From an uncultured Senegalimassilia sp. (GTDB lineage Bacteria; Actinomycetota; Coriobacteriia; Coriobacteriales; Eggerthellaceae): 15,176 nt of DNA. Below the pieces are notes generated by a model. That model worked only from the letters and a program-made list of their open reading frames with translations, searched no databases and had not been told where the DNA came from. Of this stretch, positions 8,257 through 15,100 are shown piece after piece; within the stretch, counting starts at the first letter, position 1, and each line of letters opens with the position of its first letter. Location: assembly GCF_934632265.1 (NCBI RefSeq), contig NZ_CAKTYH010000037.1, positions 1-15,176 on the forward strand, in the 5' to 3' direction. Position numbers and translations under genes: made by a program.

Positions 8257-8985
8257 ATGACCCGACTGTTAAACGGAATCGTCGCCTTCGGCAGCGCGCT
8301 GCTGCTGGCCGTGACGCTCATCGGCGCCGGCTTCGCCGCCGTCGCCATCCCCGACGCGGCAACCGCAACGCTGTCGCGGGCATTTTCCGGCTGCGACCAG
8401 CCCAGCACCCCGTTCACCGCCGACGAGCTGACCTCCATAGCCATAGCCGGCAAGCATTACACCTTCGACGATAACGACCGCGAAAAGCTTGACGCAGCCA
8501 TCGCCGAGGCCAACGCCGCCGCCGAGGCAGACGGGCGCGCCGCCGCGTCGACCAGGGAAAGCGCCGCCCGCAGCCTGCCCACTGACGCGATAAGCCACCT
8601 CGACGACGTCTACCGCGTGGCAAGCGTGGCCAAACCCGCTCTGGTGATCGTGGCCGTGCTATGCATCGCGGGCCTTGCGCACGTGGCCGTGCGCATCAGC
8701 CGGCGCACGCTCGGGCGCACGCTTATGGCGGGTGGCGGGTTAGTGCTCGCGGCGTTTTGCGCGCTGGGAGCATGGGCGGCCATCGACTTCGACGGGCTGT
8801 TCGCCACCTTCCACAGCCTGTTCTTCCAAGCGGGAACCTGGACGTTTCCCTACGACAGCCTGCTCATCACCTTGTACCCAACCGCTTTTTGGATGGGCAT
8901 GGGCGGCATCTGGCTTGCAGTTACCTGCATTGCCAGCATCATCTGCATCATCGTAGGACGATTACTGTGCAGTAAATCTAAATAA
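8257..8985 (+). CDS. DUF1461/TIGR01906 integral membrane protein (Lit-type family)
   Basis: The 242-residue membrane protein has hydrophobic segments at about 7-30, 126-145, 155-176 and 212-236. A polar extracytoplasmic loop (about 40-115) follows the first helix. Two landmarks match the DUF1461/TIGR01906 family: HLDDV (114-118), and a block with FATFHSLFF (182-190), W195 and LITLYPTAFW (203-212). Lit, the lipoprotein intramolecular transacylase of some Gram-positive bacteria, belongs to this family. It moves an acyl chain from the diacylglyceryl group to the amino group of the lipoprotein's N-terminal cysteine. Both family-typical His positions (114, 186) are present, so a lipoprotein-modifying role is possible but unproven here. 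The start is the ATG at 8257, with GAGG 12 nt upstream (weak). It may be read from its own or the preceding promoter. Confidence 0.75.
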   Translation: MTRLLNGIVAFGSALLLAVTLIGAGFAAVAIPDAATATLSRAFSGCDQPSTPFTADELTSIAIAGKHYTFDDNDREKLDAAIAEANAAAEADGRAAASTRESAARSLPTDAISHLDDVYRVASVAKPALVIVAVLCIAGLAHVAVRISRRTLGRTLMAGGGLVLAAFCALGAWAAIDFDGLFATFHSLFFQAGTWTFPYDSLLITLYPTAFWMGMGGIWLAVTCIASIICIIVGRLLCSKSK

Positions 8986-9002
8986 CGTACTGGATAGTAT
9001 TT

Positions 9003-9054
9003 ATTCGGCAAATGGAGAGGCGGCATCCCGATGCCGCCTCTCCATTTGCCGAAT
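9003..9054. repeat. Perfect 24-bp inverted repeat with a 4-nt loop
   Basis: Arms 9003-9026 and 9031-9054 are exact reverse complements around CCCG. The left arm starts ATTCGGCAAATGG. It lies 17 bp after the DUF1461 stop. No long U tract follows on either strand. It could be a bidirectional terminator, a processing or stability hairpin, a small non-autonomous repeat, or the boundary of the AT-rich island that begins here. Confidence 0.9.
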
Positions 9055-9055
9055 C

Positions 9056-9076
9056 AATTAACCTTGTGGGTTAATT
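9056..9076. promoter_or_regulatory. Operator-like inverted repeat at the -35 of the island promoter
   Basis: AATTAACC (9056-9063) and GGTTAATT (9069-9076) form a perfect 8-bp inverted repeat with loop TTGTG. It ends on the first base of the -35 box. Its symmetry and position suit a repressor or activator site. Confidence 0.5.
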
Positions 9077-9104
9077 TGATAACATTTTCCGATATCTTGA
9101 AAAT
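9076..9104 (+). promoter_or_regulatory. Promoter of the AT-rich three-gene module
   Basis: TTGATA (9076-9081) and GAAAAT (9099-9104) are separated by exactly 17 bp. The predicted start is near 9111, about 40 nt before the ATG at 9151. The -10 matches the consensus at four of six positions. Confidence 0.5.
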
Positions 9105-9120
9105 GCTTCTTAGAAGAAGC
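9105..9120. promoter_or_regulatory. Operator-like inverted repeat at the predicted transcription start
   Basis: GCTTCTT-AG-AAGAAGC is a perfect 7-bp inverted repeat with a 2-bp centre, directly after the -10 box. A repressor bound here would block the start. The Cro/CI-type regulator encoded at 10372 is the obvious candidate, by inference only. Confidence 0.5.
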
Positions 9121-9150
9121 GGCACATATACGGACGAAAGGAGACTCGCA

Positions 9151-9804
9151 ATGAAGAGTCCCATCGCCTCGAAGTACGACAACAATAACTCCGCTCAAGG
9201 ACACACGAATAACAACGAACTATGCTCTGGCTCCGAGCAATATAAGAATACGCGAAGGCAGACAGCACAAACCTACGATCAAGGCACGCCAACCTGGATG
9301 CAATGCAAAAAGAAAACAGCTCTGATTACCGCATTAGCCATTCTCGCGCTATCGATTCTGTGCCTTTCCGTAATTACGATAAGCTCAATCTGCTCTTCGC
9401 ACAAAACAGCCGATGAAAGCAACGGCTCCCCATCGCAATACGCTGATTTCGACCCCATCAATGACATCAGGCCCAAAACAAACGAATCGAAAACCATGAC
9501 GAACGGATTCAACATCGATAACAACGTCAGCGGAGACAGCCCTGCCGTAATTATCACAACGAAATGTTCAGTTCAAGCCATCGAAATAACCGAAGACGGA
9601 CAAAACCTCGTAACAATAACTTCTTACGCCAATGAATTGGCTGATTTAATTGGTGCACAATCCCTAATTCTTGACTGCACGCCACGAGTCGATAACGGCA
9701 CCGCTCCGCCACCTCCCGACGTCGGATCTGAAGCAATCGCCGAATTCGGATGGCCACAGGGGTCGAACCCGCCACTAGGGTCAATCAAGACAACTAGCAA
9801 TTAA
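9151..9804 (+). CDS. Unknown single-pass membrane protein, Asn/Ser/Thr-rich
   Basis: I do not recognise this 217-aa protein. The ATG at 9151 is chosen because AAAGGAG lies 7-8 nt upstream; an in-frame ATG at 9031 lies inside the inverted repeat and before the promoter. Residues 1-50 are polar and Asn-rich. CKKK (52-55) precedes one membrane helix at about 56-80, so a cytoplasmic N-terminus with an outside C-terminus is likely. The outer part (85-217) holds a low-complexity linker, a compact stretch at about 130-178 with Cys139 and Cys176 (possible disulfide), and a Pro-rich tail (PPPP at 186-189). Base composition is clearly lower in GC than in flanking genes. It lies 20 bp before the DUF2975 gene and is probably co-transcribed with it. 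Confidence 0.7.
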   Translation: MKSPIASKYDNNNSAQGHTNNNELCSGSEQYKNTRRQTAQTYDQGTPTWMQCKKKTALITALAILALSILCLSVITISSICSSHKTADESNGSPSQYADFDPINDIRPKTNESKTMTNGFNIDNNVSGDSPAVIITTKCSVQAIEITEDGQNLVTITSYANELADLIGAQSLILDCTPRVDNGTAPPPPDVGSEAIAEFGWPQGSNPPLGSIKTTSN

Positions 9805-9824
9805 CAATTTGCAAGGAGACCGCT

Positions 9825-10370
9825 ATGGAGCATTGCTCCGATTTCAAGCACAGCAAACAAACTGAAATCAATATCAAAAACACGTGTGCGAGAATCGCTC
9901 GTGTTTTCATGATTTTGTTTGTGTTATCAGCAATAGGCCTACTAGCCTATTTAGGCGTCTCTGTATATTCCTTTATCAGCAACAACGATGCATCCTTACT
10001 AAGCATTTTTTATCCAACGATCCAGCTCGCAACGGCATGCATTACTCTACGGCTTATGTATACCCTGTTCCGCAATATCGCAAACGGCAAGTCGCCTTTA
10101 ACTAAAAAGCATGCAAGAATTCTTGCAATCATTGCATCTCTCTTACTTGCAAGCTGCCTTGTCGAAATTGTCATGCAATTAATACCTGCAGTAAGCGAAC
10201 GAATTTTTAAAGTTGGATCTTTCGCAGAAATCGGATACGTGCACGACCCTGCCACCAACTCCTTACACATTGACTTGAAAACCGCAGTCATGGCTGCATT
10301 CTGCTACGCCGTTTCCGCCGTGTTTTCCTATGGAGCCGATTTGCAGCAGCTATCAGACGAAACAATTTAA
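9825..10370 (+). CDS. DUF2975 four-helix membrane protein (YoaS-like)
   Basis: The 181-aa protein has four predicted membrane segments at about 24-51, 60-84, 98-122 and 151-169. After helix 2 comes FRNIANGKSPLTKKHARIL (82-100), which fits the I-x-x-G-x-x-P-F-T pattern of DUF2975. The end FSYGADLQQLSDETI (167-181) is the family's characteristic C-terminus. Function is unknown for the family. Members are commonly encoded next to a small YozG-like HTH protein, as here. AAGGAG (9811-9816) is well placed before the ATG. The stop TAA ends one base before the ATG of the regulator, implying tight translational coupling. GC content is low compared with the chromosome around it. Confidence 0.85.
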   Translation: MEHCSDFKHSKQTEINIKNTCARIARVFMILFVLSAIGLLAYLGVSVYSFISNNDASLLSIFYPTIQLATACITLRLMYTLFRNIANGKSPLTKKHARILAIIASLLLASCLVEIVMQLIPAVSERIFKVGSFAEIGYVHDPATNSLHIDLKTAVMAAFCYAVSAVFSYGADLQQLSDETI

Positions 10371-10371
10371 T

Positions 10372-10578
10372 ATGAGCAAAATAATAATTGACATCGATAG
10401 CGCAATGCGGCTCAAGGGGCTCAACAATAAAAAGCTAGCGGCTATTCTTGGCTTAACAGAAGTTCACGTTAGTCGATTAAAAAACACAAACATTAAAGCA
10501 ATTCGTCTTGATACCTTAAATTCACTTTGCGAAGTGCTCGAGTGTGAGCCCGGAGACATAATCAAGCGAATTTCATAA
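10372..10578 (+). CDS. YozG-like Cro/CI (XRE) family transcriptional regulator
   Basis: The 68-aa protein is essentially one helix-turn-helix domain. Residues 18-38 (NNKKLAAILGLTEVHVSRLKN) form the HTH, and IRLDTLNSLCEVLECEPGDII (44-64) is the conserved second half of the HTH_26/YozG group. The ATG at 10372 is preferred over an upstream in-frame ATG at 10330 inside the DUF2975 gene, since homology starts with MSKIIIDID. No Shine-Dalgarno sequence precedes it, so translation likely depends on ribosomes finishing the DUF2975 gene one base upstream. It probably regulates its own operon, perhaps through the inverted repeats at 9056-9120. That is inferred from the usual habit of such pairs. Confidence 0.9.
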   Translation: MSKIIIDIDSAMRLKGLNNKKLAAILGLTEVHVSRLKNTNIKAIRLDTLNSLCEVLECEPGDIIKRIS

Positions 10579-10905
10579 AAGCTAATTCGTCAATCGCTTT
10601 GTGCCCACATAGCTCTTAAAAATCTTATTCGTAACACAGTACGAATCGGAACTATCGAGCCACACATTTCCCTTTGATTTTGTTTTGAGAGAAGTCGAGA
10701 TAAGACCTCCTCTTAACAGGCCGAGAGAAGAATATGCATGACCTCCGGCGAAGAAAAGTGTGCTTCTATTGCCCCGAACGAAATAAGCATCCCGCATGCA
10801 AGAGACTCGAGCAACCTCTTAATCGACGAGCGTCAAGCATTAGCAAGTTCAATCACATCGTTTAGCCGTATGTCGCATTTTGGGTGGTGAACGCATATGT
10901 CCATC
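10579..10905. other. AT-rich gap without a convincing gene
   Basis: About 330 bp between the regulator and the gltX promoter. It keeps the low GC of the preceding module. The only notable frame is 71 codons on the minus strand (10582-10797), convergent with the regulator and 3 bp from its stop. Its product starts MRDAYFVRGNRSTLFFAGGH and I do not recognise it. That ATG has no good ribosome binding site, although a strong AGAGGAGG lies inside the frame without a start codon after it. I see no tRNA, clear terminator or repeat. It may be a decayed gene or untranslated DNA. Confidence 0.5.
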
Positions 10906-10933
10906 TTGCAGCTACGCTCAAGCCGCCTATACT
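10906..10933 (+). promoter_or_regulatory. gltX promoter
   Basis: TTGCAG (10906-10911), a 16-bp spacer and TATACT (10928-10933) make a good housekeeping promoter. The predicted start is near 10940. TAAGGAA (10958-10964) then lies 10 nt before the gltX ATG. Confidence 0.7.
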
Positions 10934-10974
10934 GAAACAACCGATGATTCAAACACGTAAGGAACTAACGAACC

Positions 10975-12468
10975 ATGACTGAGAGCAAACCGGTGCGCGT
11001 CCGCTTCGCACCTTCCCCCACGGGCAAGCTGCACGTCGGCGGCGCCCGCACGGCCATCTACAACTGGGCGTTCGCCCGCGCTTGCGGCGGCACCTTCATC
11101 CTGCGCATCGAGGACACCGATCCCACCCGTTCCACCGAGGAGAACACGCAGGTCATCCTGAACGCCATGAAGTGGCTCGGCCTTGACTGGGACGAGGGCC
11201 CGGAGGTCGGCGGCGAGTGCGGCCCCTACTTCCAGACCCAGCGCTTCGACACCTACGCCGAGGCGCTTGAGCGCCTGAAGGAGCGCGGCATGGTCTACCC
11301 GTGCTTCTGCACGAAAGACGAGCTTGACGCCAAGCGCGCGAAGGCCGAGGCGGAAGAGGGCGGCTATGCCGGTTACGACCGCACGTGCCGGGACATCGAC
11401 CCCGCCGAGGCCGCCCGCCGCATCGAGGCCGGCGAGCCGCACGTGTGGCGCCTGAAGGTGCCGCTCGAGCACGGCCCCATCGAGTTCGACGACGCCGTCT
11501 ACGGCCATATGTCCTTCCCCGCCGACGTCATGGACGACATGATCGTCGTGCGCACCGACGGCACGCCCACCTATAACTTCGCCGTGGTCTGCGACGACGC
11601 CAACATGGGCATCACGCACGTCATCCGCGGCGACGACCACCTGTCCAACACCCCGCGCCAGATCCTCATCTACGAGGCCCTCGGCTACGACGTGCCCACC
11701 TTCGCGCACCTGTCCATGATCTTGGGCTCCGACGGCCACAAGCTCTCCAAGCGCCACGGCGCCGCCAGCGTCGAGGAGTTCCGCGACAACGGCTTCCTGC
11801 CCGATACCATGGTAAACTTCCTGGCGCTGCTCGGCTGGAGCCTTGACGGCGAGACCACCATCATCGACCGCGAGACCCTGTGCGCCAAGTTCAGCCTGGA
11901 CCGCATCACGAAGAAGGACGCCATCTTCGACCAGACCAAGCTCGAGTGGATGAACGGCCAGTACATCCAGCGCATGGGCGCCGACGAGTGGGTTGCCGCA
12001 AGCCGCCCGTGGCTCGTGCAGGCCGGCGCGTCCGAGGCCGACATCGACGCGCGCCCGGAATGGTACGCCAAGCTCTACCCGCTGGTCTCCGAGCGCCTGC
12101 AGCGCCTCGACGAGGTGCCGGCGAAGCTCGCCTACATGTTCTGGGGCGCCAACGTCGCCGAGCTGGACGAGAAGTCGGTGAAGAAGGTGCTGCTCAAGGA
12201 AGGCGCCCGCGCCGACGAGGCCCTGGCCAACTGCCGCGCCATCCTGGCCGACGAGTCCCGCCCCTGGGAAGCCGCCGGCCTTGAGGCCGCCTGCCGCGAG
12301 CTGGGCGACAGCATGGACATGAAGCTGAAGTTCGTGCTGCAGCCGCTGCGCGTGGCCGTGTGCGGCAACATGGTCTCCCCGCCGCTGTTCGAGTCCATCG
12401 AGCTCATGCCGCGCGAAGATGTGCTCGCCCGCATCGACCAGGTCACCGAGCAGGTCTTCGGCGCATAG
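10975..12468 (+). CDS. gltX: Glutamyl-tRNA synthetase
   Basis: The 497-residue class I synthetase charges tRNA with glutamate using ATP. The Rossmann domain opens with VRVRFAPSPTGKLHVGGART (7-26), where HVGG is the HIGH-equivalent. RIEDTDPTRS (44-53) is also typical. KLSKR (256-260) is the KMSKS-equivalent, inside GSDGHKLSKRHGA. Residues C110 and C112, then Y134 and C138, resemble the zinc-binding insert of bacterial GluRS/Glu-Q-RS. The C-terminal half (about 310-497) is the helical anticodon-binding region, which rules out the shorter Glu-Q-tRNA synthetase. It may also charge tRNA-Gln if the organism uses the amidotransferase route, which cannot be decided from this window. It lies 21 bp before a ferredoxin-like gene and is probably co-transcribed with it. 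High GC returns sharply here after the island. Confidence 0.97.
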   Translation: MTESKPVRVRFAPSPTGKLHVGGARTAIYNWAFARACGGTFILRIEDTDPTRSTEENTQVILNAMKWLGLDWDEGPEVGGECGPYFQTQRFDTYAEALERLKERGMVYPCFCTKDELDAKRAKAEAEEGGYAGYDRTCRDIDPAEAARRIEAGEPHVWRLKVPLEHGPIEFDDAVYGHMSFPADVMDDMIVVRTDGTPTYNFAVVCDDANMGITHVIRGDDHLSNTPRQILIYEALGYDVPTFAHLSMILGSDGHKLSKRHGAASVEEFRDNGFLPDTMVNFLALLGWSLDGETTIIDRETLCAKFSLDRITKKDAIFDQTKLEWMNGQYIQRMGADEWVAASRPWLVQAGASEADIDARPEWYAKLYPLVSERLQRLDEVPAKLAYMFWGANVAELDEKSVKKVLLKEGARADEALANCRAILADESRPWEAAGLEAACRELGDSMDMKLKFVLQPLRVAVCGNMVSPPLFESIELMPREDVLARIDQVTEQVFGA

Positions 12469-12489
12469 CCCGAACACGGAAGGCACCTG

Positions 12490-13563
12490 TTGACCGAAGC
12501 CAACGAACAACAGCCGTTTCAGATCCCGCAGCGCATCCTCGTGCAGCGGGATCTGTGCATACGCACCCGAGGCGCCGATTGCACGCGCTGCGGCGAAGCG
12601 TGCCCGAAAGGCGCCCTGTCGTTTCCCGAGGGGAAGCCGCCCATCGTAGACGAGGCGGCTTGCTCGCTGTGCGGCATCTGCCAGGGAACCTGCGACGCGT
12701 TCGCTTCCACAAGCTATACGCTCACGCAAGCCCATGCCGGCGCACGACGGGCCGCCATGGGCGCGCGGCCGGCCATCATCACCTGCACCGAGAACGTCTC
12801 AGAGCAGGACGACCCTGCAAGCAACGTGGTAGCGCTCCCCTGCCTGGCCATGCTGCCGGCAGAGCTATGGGCCGCGCTGCTGGCCGAAGGGGCCGATGTG
12901 CAGGCAGCCATCGACATGGAGCGCTGCGAAACCTGCGAGAAGGCGGGCGGGCCTGCGCAAGCCCTCTACGCCGAGCGCATCGCCCAGGCCGAGGAATGGA
13001 CGCAGCGCAGCGTGGGGTTCGCGCCCTCGCTGCCGCAGGCCGCCGACGAGGGGCTGCTTGCCGGCCTTGCCAACGCCGGTGCCGATGGGGACCGCCGCAG
13101 CCTGTTCACCGACATGTTCTCGCAGCTCAAGGACGCGGCGTCGGGCACCACGCGCGAACGCACCGACGCCCGCCTGCAGACGTTGCGCGAGCAAAACGAG
13201 CGGCTTGCCGCCCATCAACGGCTCGACCTGGGAAACGGCACACAATTCAACAAGTTCGCGCCGCACGGGCGTGTCCACCGCGCCATGGGAACGTCGCGCA
13301 ACCTGCTGCTGCAGGCGCTCGACGCGCTGCCCGATATGGCGGAGCGGGTGGATCTTTCCCTGCCCGAAATCGATGCCGACGCCTGCGAGGGCTGCCTACG
13401 TTGCACCCGCGCCTGCCCTACCGGCGCGCTGCTGCCCGACGCCCAAGACGGCACGCTCGCCCTTGATTGGCGCTACTGCATAGGCTGCGGCCTGTGCGAG
13501 TCGGCATGCCCCCGCAATGCCATCACGTTAACAACCAAGCCCGTCTCCGAGGCTGCGTGCTAA
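12490..13563 (+). CDS. Multi-cluster 4Fe-4S ferredoxin-type protein
   Basis: The start is TTG (12490-12492) with GGAAGG 6 nt upstream, giving 357 aa. Four 4Fe-4S motifs are visible: C23-x7-C31-x2-C34-x3-C38-P, C58/C61/C64/C68, C299/C302/C305/C309-P and C330/C333/C336/C340-P. The two C-terminal ones form a classic dicluster ferredoxin domain. Between the pairs, a non-ferredoxin domain has C99, the conserved-looking LPCLAML (C118) and C146-x2-C149, which could hold a further metal site. A polar, probably helical stretch (about 160-260) links it to the C-terminal ferredoxin. There is no Tat or Sec signal and no membrane helix, so a cytoplasmic electron carrier is likely. The partner enzyme is unknown; nothing in the window is an obvious redox partner. 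Its position after gltX appears incidental. Confidence 0.85.
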   Translation: MTEANEQQPFQIPQRILVQRDLCIRTRGADCTRCGEACPKGALSFPEGKPPIVDEAACSLCGICQGTCDAFASTSYTLTQAHAGARRAAMGARPAIITCTENVSEQDDPASNVVALPCLAMLPAELWAALLAEGADVQAAIDMERCETCEKAGGPAQALYAERIAQAEEWTQRSVGFAPSLPQAADEGLLAGLANAGADGDRRSLFTDMFSQLKDAASGTTRERTDARLQTLREQNERLAAHQRLDLGNGTQFNKFAPHGRVHRAMGTSRNLLLQALDALPDMAERVDLSLPEIDADACEGCLRCTRACPTGALLPDAQDGTLALDWRYCIGCGLCESACPRNAITLTTKPVSEAAC

Positions 13564-13566
13564 GAT
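13558..13566 (+). promoter_or_regulatory. Possible extended -10 for the surface protein gene
   Basis: TGCTAAGAT overlaps the stop codon of the ferredoxin gene and lies 30 bp before the next ATG. No matching -35 is seen at normal spacing, so this is tentative. Confidence 0.3.
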
Positions 13567-13596
13567 AACTGGGAACATACCGTTAGGAGCGCTTCC

Positions 13597-14574
13597 ATGA
13601 ACCAGCCTCGCAACAATCCCGATTTCAATCCCTACGAATCTGCTCAACAAACGACCCCGCAAAACCCGCAGCTTGACGAGACCGCGAACGCCTCGCAGCA
13701 GCCCTCCGGGTACCCCGTTCCCCCGCAGGCACCCTATGCGCAACCTTCCTACGGTGCGCCGCAGCCCCCCGCAAACCCCTATGCCGCCACCGCACCGCAT
13801 CCCGCGAAGAAGTGGCCTTGGGTGCTTCTAGGTTGCGCCCTGGCGTTTCTCATGGGGCTTGGCGGATGCGTGGGCTTCACCACGGTGGGCATGGTTGCCG
13901 ATTCGCTTCACAGCCGCGCCGACGGCGTGCATTCCTACGATTTCGACGACCTGCCGTACGGCTACGATCCCGACGACCTGCCCGATAGCGATTACTACGG
14001 CGGGTTCACGCTCTCCGACATCAAGGAGGCGGCGGGCGACCTGCCCTGCGATATCGACGACGAGGGCAAAGCGACCGCAGGCGTATACGTGGTAGGCCGC
14101 GATATCGACGAGGGGCTGGACTTCCTCCAGGGAAACCCGTCCACCGAATCCGAGTGCTATCTGTTCGACCCCGAGGGGTTCGGCACCTATAGCATCGGCG
14201 CCGCGGTGACCTACACGGGCAATTACTTCGCCGACCTCGAAAACGGCCAGGTGGTTGCCTTCATGCCAAGTTCCGCCAGCATGCTCATGATCCCCGCCGA
14301 CCAAGCCGATTTCCAACCGCAGGCGCCCTATGCCAGCGGCCTGTACCGCGTCGGCAAGGACATCCCCGCGGGAACCTACACCATCACCGTCAGCCCGGAC
14401 GCGCCGCACAACGCCTCGCAGGACTATGCCGCCTACGTCATGAAGGACCTGGACTTCGACGATGATTCCATCACCGACTCCAAGCCCCTGCTGCGCGGAA
14501 GCACGCAGACCGTCACCGTAGAAGACGGCGAATGGCTGGAGCTGTTCGGCACCATCGCAACGCCAACCGAATAA
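13597..14574 (+). CDS. Proline-rich membrane-anchored surface protein with duplicated VG-x-DI motif
   Basis: The 325-aa protein starts at the ATG preceded by AGGAG with a 7-nt gap. Residues 1-72 are a Pro/Gln/Tyr-rich cytoplasmic tail (YPVPPQAPYAQPSYGAPQPP at 39-58). KK before one helix (about 73-101) predicts an inside N-terminus and outside C-terminus. An Asp/Tyr-rich spacer (113-135) follows. Two related outer segments come next: AGVYVVGRDIDEGLD (161-175) and SGLYRVGKDIPAGTYTITVS (247-266). The G-x-Y-x-V-G-x-D-I-x-x-G pattern occurs in many Gram-positive cell-surface proteins of unknown role and suggests a duplicated small beta domain. Cys151 and Cys187 could form a disulfide. A terminator follows. 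I infer a structural or sensing role at the envelope, no more. Confidence 0.8.
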   Translation: MNQPRNNPDFNPYESAQQTTPQNPQLDETANASQQPSGYPVPPQAPYAQPSYGAPQPPANPYAATAPHPAKKWPWVLLGCALAFLMGLGGCVGFTTVGMVADSLHSRADGVHSYDFDDLPYGYDPDDLPDSDYYGGFTLSDIKEAAGDLPCDIDDEGKATAGVYVVGRDIDEGLDFLQGNPSTESECYLFDPEGFGTYSIGAAVTYTGNYFADLENGQVVAFMPSSASMLMIPADQADFQPQAPYASGLYRVGKDIPAGTYTITVSPDAPHNASQDYAAYVMKDLDFDDDSITDSKPLLRGSTQTVTVEDGEWLELFGTIATPTE

Positions 14575-14591
14575 CCGCCGCAAGGCATCAC

Positions 14592-14627
14592 GCGCCCTCC
14601 GACGACCATCGGAGGGCGCTGCTGTTT
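14592..14627 (+). terminator. Intrinsic terminator after the surface protein gene
   Basis: GCGCCCTCCGA (14592-14602) pairs perfectly with TCGGAGGGCGC (14609-14619) around CGACCA. TGCTGTTT follows, a short U-rich stretch. It lies 17 bp past the stop and separates this gene from the thioesterase gene. Confidence 0.75.
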
Positions 14628-14652
14628 ACCCGCCACCGTCGAAAGAACGCCC

Positions 14653-15054
14653 ATGCTCCCGGAAAACCCCACCCTTAACCAAGTCCGAGAATTCTTCGCC
14701 AAAGACGAGTTCGCCACGAAAGCCACAGGCTGCACCGTTGTTGAAGCCGCCGAAGGCCACGCCATTTGCGAAATGCCGCTTGAGCGGATCCACTACAACG
14801 CCCAAGGCGGCGTCATGGGCGGGGCCATCTTCACCCTTGCCGATTTCTGCCTGGCCATCGCCTGCAACGTAAACGAGCAGCCCACGGTATCGGTGAGCAA
14901 CACCATCGAGTTCCTGAGCACGGCTAAGGGCGACAAGCTCATCGCCGAGTGCACCGTCGACAAGTCGGGCAGGAAGCTCGGGTTTTACACGGTGGACGTG
15001 TCCGACAACACGGGCCGCAAGGTAGCCCGCATGACTGCAACCTGCTACCGATAA
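14653..15054 (+). CDS. PaaI-type hotdog-fold thioesterase
   Basis: The 133-aa protein has the length and layout of a single hotdog domain. The signature HYNAQGGVMGGAIFTLAD (47-64) matches the PaaI-family pattern H-x-N-x-x-G-x-V-x-G-G...L-x-D. N49, the GG pair and D64 are the residues usually tied to catalysis. The His often seen before GG is Met55 here, a variant common in this family. The second half carries beta strands such as VSVSNTIEFLSTAKGDKLIA (79-98). Such enzymes hydrolyse acyl-CoA thioesters in the cytoplasm; the acyl group cannot be read from sequence. The ATG at 14653 has only a weak purine stretch (GAAAGAA) before it. It follows a terminator, so it probably has its own promoter in 14620-14650, which I could not identify. 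Confidence 0.88.
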   Translation: MLPENPTLNQVREFFAKDEFATKATGCTVVEAAEGHAICEMPLERIHYNAQGGVMGGAIFTLADFCLAIACNVNEQPTVSVSNTIEFLSTAKGDKLIAECTVDKSGRKLGFYTVDVSDNTGRKVARMTATCYR

Positions 15055-15100
15055 TCGCCAGGCAGGGATTCACTGAACCCAACCACACGGAGCAAACGAG

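Noticed and set aside
8990..10940. Integrase, attachment-site repeats or transposase bounding the AT-rich island
   Set aside because: No recombinase gene and no direct repeats were visible by eye at the two ends, so transfer is inferred from composition only.
10927..12735. Minus-strand open frame of 602 codons opposite gltX
   Set aside because: GltX is unmistakable on the plus strand. The antisense frame spans gltX and the start of the ferredoxin gene and has no recognisable domain.
12360..13466. Plus-strand open frame of 368 codons overlapping gltX and the ferredoxin gene
   Set aside because: Arg/Ala/His-rich out-of-frame product; the 4Fe-4S protein in the other frame explains the region.
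13828..14583. Minus-strand open frame of 251 codons opposite the surface protein
   Set aside because: The plus-strand protein has a membrane helix, a repeat and a well-placed ribosome site; the antisense frame is a Gly/Val-rich shadow.
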